Shown piece by piece: positions 59,812 to 64,000 of a stretch of 64,000 bases of DNA. The translations under genes and the position numbers were made by a program. The notes beneath the pieces are model-generated. The model did not search any database and was not told where the DNA came from. It was given only the letters and a program-made list of their open reading frames with translations. This DNA comes from Parapedobacter sp037190485. GTDB lineage: Bacteria > Bacteroidota > Bacteroidia > Sphingobacteriales > Sphingobacteriaceae. Positions within the stretch are counted from its first letter, which is position 1. Every line of letters begins with the position of its first letter. The stretch lies in NCBI GenBank assembly GCA_037190485.1, contig JBBCJB010000016.1:62001-126000 (forward strand), in the 5' to 3' direction.

Positions 59812-60671
59812 AGCTGCAACGGCATGAACTTCGACGTCGCCTGTTGGCTGACGGGAATCGATCCCACCTGCGACCAACCTGCATCCATCTCGATCAGTGC
59901 GAAATTGACGTAATTGCGCGTGGTGCCCAGCAACGATTTGCGTACCGAGAACTCGATGCTGTTCTTGCCGCCCGTGGTCTTGAGCTGCGAAAAGAGCAGG
60001 CCTTCGCCAAAGGACGCCGCAACGTCCCAACCCCAACCGTTGTCGGCACCGATGTGCTTGAATACGCTCCCGGCCGAAGCGAGCGGGTTGGAGCGGTCGT
60101 AGTTGCCTTCGATGAGGAAATCGGCACCCGACGCCACCGGGTACATCCAGGTCTTGAATCCGGTTTCCGGGTTGTTGTCGGCATCGATGTACAGGTCCAT
60201 GACCGCCAAGCTGAACTGGTCGGTGCCTTCCACGTAGAAGTACAGGAAATCGGACGATGCGAACGCCTTGATGCCGGTGATGTTCCCGCCGGAACCGTCT
60301 TCGACCAGGAGGTCATGGGGTACGTTGTCCCAATCCGAGAAATCGCCGTCGATCTTGATGTTGGGCCCGAGGATGACGACCGTATCGGTGAACGAACTTT
60401 CCACGTCGCCCAAGGTTGCGGTAAGGGTGACGAGAAAGTCGCCTTTCGCACGGAAAATATGCTGGGGCGATCGTGCTTCGGACGAACCGCCATCGCCGAA
60501 ATCCCAGCGATAGGCCGTGGCACCGGTCGAGAAATTCGTGAAGTTCACTTTGAAGCCGTCGGCCACGTAGCTGAAGACGGCTTTGGTCTGGTTGTCGTCC
60601 GCTTTTTCGCAGGACGACACAACAAGGAGCGCGATGGCAACGGCTGGCCAACTGCTGAATAATCTATTCAT
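59808..60671 (-). CDS. PKD-domain lipoprotein of a polysaccharide-utilisation-type locus
   Basis: The lipobox VVSSCEKA anchors this 287-residue protein. A PKD domain follows (about 30-110), marked by YRWDFGDGGSS. The second half (about 110-285) resembles a CBM9/family-9 carbohydrate-binding or DOMON-like sandwich, with IDGDFSDWDNVPHD, YFYVEGTDQFSL, and FSVRKSLLG. It is the last gene of the locus. A surface glycan-binding role is likely, as for SusE/SusF-position proteins. ATGs at 60677 and 60671 are both possible. Confidence 0.82.
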   Translation of the reverse strand: MNRLFSSWPAVAIALLVVSSCEKADDNQTKAVFSYVADGFKVNFTNFSTGATAYRWDFGDGGSSEARSPQHIFRAKGDFLVTLTATLGDVESSFTDTVVILGPNIKIDGDFSDWDNVPHDLLVEDGSGGNITGIKAFASSDFLYFYVEGTDQFSLAVMDLYIDADNNPETGFKTWMYPVASGADFLIEGNYDRSNPLASAGSVFKHIGADNGWGWDVAASFGEGLLFSQLKTTGGKNSIEFSVRKSLLGTTRNYVNFALIEMDAGWSQVGSIPVSQQATSKFMPLQL

Positions 60672-60705
60672 GATCATGGATCGTTAAAGTCGTTAAACAA
60701 AAATG

Positions 60706-62079
60706 TTATTCTACCCTGAGCTGGCGCAAGAGGCTGTTCAGGCCGGTTTCGGCCTGCCACACCTGGTCGTTGGCCAGGCGCACCGCATATTCCACCCGGT
60801 CTTTCAGGGCCTCCGCCCGGTCGCCGATCCGGAGCAGCAGGTCGTAGTCGCCTTTGGGTACATCGCCCAGCGATACGGATTCCTCGAACGTGACGGGCTG
60901 GTCGGGCTTGCACCGCCGCAGGTCGATGGGGAGCGCAAGCGCATGCGTCGTTCCCGATGCCTTGTTTTTCAGCACCAGGCTCACGGCCTTTTGGTGATAC
61001 AACGGCGCATAGCCTTTGTTGGCCACGACGAGTTTCAGCGAAAGCGTACCGCCGGCGGCCACCGTGGCCGGTGCCGAGCTGCTTTCCAGCGCCAGCCGGT
61101 AGCCGAGGTTGCGCTGGAACTCATCGAAGCAGCCCGAAGCGCGCCACAGGTTGATGGTGGGCTGGTACCAATCCAGGTTGAGGTACGACCATTTGAGCAG
61201 CTTCATTTGGTTGCGGCCCTCGGGGCAATCCGGATTGAACCCGCCCGTCGGCGGACAGGTCTCCCCACCCGTGGGTACGAACAGCGCATCCTGGCTGATG
61301 TAGTTTTTCTCGCCTTGTATGTTATTGTCGCTGTACGTGCCGTAGTCGGTGGTATTGGATAGGAAACAGTCGTTGTGGTGGCCTACCCGGGCTACCGGTG
61401 CCTGGCTGTCGGCATTTTGTTGGGTCACCGGCTGCGTGGTGTTGAAGATGCGTTGCTTCATGATGGGCGTACGCAGTTGCACCATCAGCTCGGTGGGCAC
61501 GGCTTCCAGCAGCTTGTCCAGCACCCGCGCCTGGTTCTCGGGCGAGGTGAGGCCATTGCTGGAGGCGTGCCATTCGCCCCAGGCGCCGATGAACCCGGCC
61601 TGGATGAAGGCGATGATGTCCTTGTTGTCTTCGAACACCGGCTTCAGCTGGTCCAGGTGCTGCTCGACGACCCCGATGGGCGCGTCGGTCCCGGCCATGT
61701 CGTCGGTATACGCGAAGCGCAGGATGGTCTTGAGGCCCGCATCGCGCACCTTGGCCAGATCCGAACGTATGGCCGCCAACTTCGGTTCATCAATGGGCCG
61801 ATCCTTGAAATCCTGCAGGTAGATGACCCGCAGGATGAGCGAGACATTGCGGCCCCGCAGGGCGGCGAGCGTGGTCGTGCTCAAGCTGTTGTTGTCGGAC
61901 AACGTGCTGTAGGTGTGCATGAACCCGCGTTCCGGATTCGGGAATATGGCGCTTGAGGCCTGGTAGGTCACGACCTGGCCGTCTTCGTCCGGATCTGTTT
62001 GTTCCTGTGGTCCCTTCGAGCAGCAGGCCAAGCACGCCGCCGCGATCCATGTTGTGAGCATCATTTTATTCATTTTCAT
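60706..62079 (-). CDS. DUF4874/DUF4832 domain lipoprotein
   Basis: The lipobox CLACCSK is followed by 430 residues matching DUF4874 (about 45-215: IFPNPERGFMHTYST, LILRVIYLQDFKDRPI, AGFIGAWGEWHASSNG) and DUF4832 (about 225-455: IMKQRIFNT, VGHHNDCFLSNTTDYGTY, the C-terminal Ig-like ALESSSAP...). These two domains together form a TIM-barrel plus sandwich seen in secreted glycoside-hydrolase-like proteins. The two acidic residues expected in such enzymes are E in GAWGEWHA and possibly D in DCFLSN. GGAGGAG precedes the ATG. Substrate unknown. Confidence 0.87.
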   Translation of the reverse strand: MKMNKMMLTTWIAAACLACCSKGPQEQTDPDEDGQVVTYQASSAIFPNPERGFMHTYSTLSDNNSLSTTTLAALRGRNVSLILRVIYLQDFKDRPIDEPKLAAIRSDLAKVRDAGLKTILRFAYTDDMAGTDAPIGVVEQHLDQLKPVFEDNKDIIAFIQAGFIGAWGEWHASSNGLTSPENQARVLDKLLEAVPTELMVQLRTPIMKQRIFNTTQPVTQQNADSQAPVARVGHHNDCFLSNTTDYGTYSDNNIQGEKNYISQDALFVPTGGETCPPTGGFNPDCPEGRNQMKLLKWSYLNLDWYQPTINLWRASGCFDEFQRNLGYRLALESSSAPATVAAGGTLSLKLVVANKGYAPLYHQKAVSLVLKNKASGTTHALALPIDLRRCKPDQPVTFEESVSLGDVPKGDYDLLLRIGDRAEALKDRVEYAVRLANDQVWQAETGLNSLLRQLRVE

Positions 62080-62091
62080 GTGTCTCCTCCA

Positions 62092-63564
62092 TTAAAAATA
62101 GCCTGGGTTCTGGATGAATTTGCCTTTCCCTTCGCTGATCTGGCCGAGCGAGAAGGGGAACAGCTGTTTGTGTTCGGCCGTGAAAGTGGATTGCTTCACC
62201 TGGCGCGCGCGCTCCACGAATTTGCCGTGCCGGATGAGGTCGGCCCGGTACTGGCCGTTCTCGCACCAGAATTCGTGGCTGCGCTCCGTGAGGATCAGGT
62301 CGTTGAAGGCCGCCAGCGAGCCATAATCCCCTGCGTTTCTCGGCAGCAGCTTGGCCCGTTCGCGGATCACGTTGACCAAGCCCATCGCTTCGGCGGTACC
62401 GCCATTGGCGAGGTTGGCCAGTGCTTCGGCCTTTGACAGCAGTACGTCCGCGTAGCGGTACATCACGATGTCCACGGTCGATAGGCCGGTGGTGCGCTCG
62501 GCGTCCTGGTGCATTTTCAAGGGGATGGGCCCCCAATCCATCACCTCACCGGGGTTGCTGCGATTGAACACGATGCCGTCGGTGCTGGTGTACTGCGAGA
62601 TCAGCATGGTCTTGCGCACATCGGCGGGCTCGAAGGTATCGTAAAACCACCAGGTGCTCTGGATGGTTCCCCAGCCACCCTTCGGCGCGAAGTTGGCGGG
62701 CAGGGTCATCAGTTGCCACTGGTTCTCGCTGGTGCCCTCGTAGTTGCACGGAATGGCCCAGATAACCTCGCGGCTGTTTTTCGCGCCTTCTAGCCCCCAC
62801 ATGCCCACGTAGTCGTTGTCGATCGTGTAATGGTTGTAGGCGATGATGTCGTCAGCGAGCTGCACGACTTTGTCCCACCGTTTTTCGTGCAGGTTGAGCC
62901 GGATGAGCACCATCTTGGCCAATCCCTTGCTGAACCGGCCGTATTCCGCTTCGGCCGGGCCGGGCAGGTCTTCTGCAGCGGCGATGAGGTCGGCTTCGAT
63001 GAAATTGACGGTTTCCTCGTGCGAAAGGCGGGCGAGGGGTTCTTCGATCAGCGGATTTTTCAACACCTCAAGCGGCGCGATGACGATGGGGCCGAAAAAG
63101 TCAAACAGCTGATAGGCCAGTACGCCACGGGCACAGCGCACTTCGGCGATGGCGGCGCGTTTCAGCGTTTCGCTCACCGCCGATTCGTTGATCAGGTCGA
63201 TGGTGAGCGTCATCCGGCTGATCATGTTCTGGAAATCGTCGTAGAAACGGGTGATGTCGGTCGTGGCCGGCAGGTAGTTGTGCAGCGACGCCGTATTCTG
63301 CACCCCGTATTTGCCGTGCAGGATCTCGGTGGTGGCGTCCGATACGAATACCACGCCACGTTCGGACGTGGAGTAGATGCCATCGCCCCACGAGCCCCGT
63401 AACGGATAGTAGCAGGCATTGACCATGGCTTGCAGGTCGGCCTCTGTCTTGGGGAATATGGCGGGGTTGATCTCTGAATAATCGATGGGCACCAGATCTT
63501 CGGTGCAGCTGCCCAACCCGAAGAGGGCGAGTGCCAGGCCAATCAGTTTATTTCGTAGCTTCAT
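62092..63564 (-). CDS. RagB/SusD family nutrient uptake outer-membrane protein
   Basis: This 490-residue surface lipoprotein (lipobox GLGSCTED) matches SusD: residues 25-180 form the helical N-terminal domain (YYPLRGSWGDGIYST, LINESAVSETLKRAAIAEVRC in parts), and the C-terminus has MYRYADVLLSKAEALA, VNVIRERAK and LILTERSHEFWCENGQYRADLIRHGKF, the standard family end. It lids the SusC transporter, here upstream by 19 bp, and binds an oligosaccharide or peptide. The substrate is not indicated. Confidence 0.94.
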   Translation of the reverse strand: MKLRNKLIGLALALFGLGSCTEDLVPIDYSEINPAIFPKTEADLQAMVNACYYPLRGSWGDGIYSTSERGVVFVSDATTEILHGKYGVQNTASLHNYLPATTDITRFYDDFQNMISRMTLTIDLINESAVSETLKRAAIAEVRCARGVLAYQLFDFFGPIVIAPLEVLKNPLIEEPLARLSHEETVNFIEADLIAAAEDLPGPAEAEYGRFSKGLAKMVLIRLNLHEKRWDKVVQLADDIIAYNHYTIDNDYVGMWGLEGAKNSREVIWAIPCNYEGTSENQWQLMTLPANFAPKGGWGTIQSTWWFYDTFEPADVRKTMLISQYTSTDGIVFNRSNPGEVMDWGPIPLKMHQDAERTTGLSTVDIVMYRYADVLLSKAEALANLANGGTAEAMGLVNVIRERAKLLPRNAGDYGSLAAFNDLILTERSHEFWCENGQYRADLIRHGKFVERARQVKQSTFTAEHKQLFPFSLGQISEGKGKFIQNPGYF

Positions 63565-63583
63565 GTTTCAGTTGTTTAACGGG

Positions 63584-64000
63584 TTAAAGTTTCAATCGTA
63601 CGCCAAGGGTGAATGTCCGGATGTTCGGATACGCCGCCGTGTAGGAATCGGTCTCCGGGTCGATGCCCCCGTAGGGCGTGATCACGAAGAGGTTATTGGC
63701 ATTCACGTTGACGGCCGCTTCGCTGAATACCCGGCCCATCAGTCGGTTGGGGAGGCGGTATTCCAGGGCTACGTTCTGCAGGCGGATAAACCAGGCGTCT
63801 TCCAGGAAGAAATCGCCTACGCCGTAGGACGAATAGCCCCAGAAGGAACTGGGTTGGGTAGTAGACGGGTTTTCCGGTGTCCAGCGGTCTTTCACGGTGC
63901 GCAGGCCGTTGTAGCCGTTCTGGAAGATACCCACGGCCGAGATGCCGTAGCTCACGAAATTGGGGTCGGCCATCCGGCGCCCGAACATCCCGTTGAAATC
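63584..64000 (-). CDS. SusC/RagA family TonB-linked outer-membrane protein, C-terminal part (5' end outside window)
   Basis: The frame stays open to the right edge, so only about 138 of roughly 1000 residues are seen. The end is typical of SusC: ISAVGIFQNGYN, then FFLEDAWFIRLQNVALEYRLP, NVNANNLFVITPYGGIDPET, and the final RTFTLGVRLKL. It forms the transport channel for the SusD protein encoded directly downstream and starts the locus. Confidence 0.93.
   Translation of the reverse strand, partial: DFNGMFGRRMADPNFVSYGISAVGIFQNGYNGLRTVKDRWTPENPSTTQPSSFWGYSSYGVGDFFLEDAWFIRLQNVALEYRLPNRLMGRVFSEAAVNVNANNLFVITPYGGIDPETDSYTAAYPNIRTFTLGVRLKL

Noticed and set aside
57934..60036. Open frame of 700 codons antisense to uvrC
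   Set aside because: It mirrors the codon bias of uvrC on the other strand, has no recognisable domain and has no promoter or ribosome-binding site.
1..64000. Mobile elements, CRISPR arrays, prophage or integrated plasmid
   Set aside because: No transposase, integrase, phage gene or regularly spaced repeat array was found, and base composition appears even.

Overview
The window reads as chromosome of a Bacteroidota bacterium, most like the Sphingobacteriaceae (genus not settled by sequence alone). The reasons are a SusC/SusD pair, several TonB-dependent receptors with carboxypeptidase-like N-terminal domains, the gliding/type 9 secretion proteins GldB, GldJ and SprE (PorW), DUF4270, DUF4374 and DUF4136 lipoproteins, and Bacteroidota-type promoters (TTTG, about 20 bp, TAnnTTTG). 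Base composition looks even across the window. No tRNA, rRNA, CRISPR array, transposase or phage gene was seen. Nearly all of the sequence is coding; the only gene-free stretch over 300 bp is 5424-5743.

Layout. 1-5423: leucine/isoleucine operon (leuC partial, leuD, a LeuA/CimA-type synthase, leuB, ilvA). 5424-5743: terminator, three DnaA-box-like sites and a long hairpin. 5744-9578: class Ib ribonucleotide reductase operon (NrdH-like redoxin, nrdI, nrdE, nrdF). 9690-19425: mixed housekeeping genes: a Tat-exported Gfo/Idh/MocA oxidoreductase, an FAH-family hydrolase, an M23 peptidase, Bcp, a phosphopantetheinyl transferase, RhaM, a GntR-type sugar regulator and a DUF4136 lipoprotein. 19505-25242: nadE, a PorT-like barrel, gldB, two FKBP lipoproteins and a CAP-domain lipoprotein. 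25329-28655: a possible metal-uptake module (small His-rich protein, TonB receptor, periplasmic thioredoxin). 28747-36361: panD, panC, a one-domain glycogen synthase, DUF4270, gldJ, ispF, DUF2218 and an MFS transporter.

36333-46339 is the most striking part: eight tightly packed minus-strand genes that appear to form a complete ferric-siderophore import route. They are a TonB receptor, a DUF4374 lipoprotein (the family of Bacteroides XusB), a secreted Fes-like esterase, two YncE-like beta-propellers, and a FecB/FecCD/FecE-type ABC importer.

46472-48239 encodes an ECF sigma factor and an anti-sigma-like protein fused to an outer-membrane barrel. Divergent from it, 48386-51154 is a small envelope redox-like operon (Lipoprotein_15 repeats, cytochrome c, YceI, DUF5777 barrel). 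51146-59811 holds envelope and cell-shape genes (AtpZ, bactofilin, M23 peptidase, SprE, PBP1A) and uvrC. 59808-64000 is a polysaccharide-utilisation-type locus (PKD lipoprotein, DUF4874/DUF4832 protein, SusD, and SusC running off the end).

Functions are inferred from recognised family motifs in the translated sequence; no database search was run.
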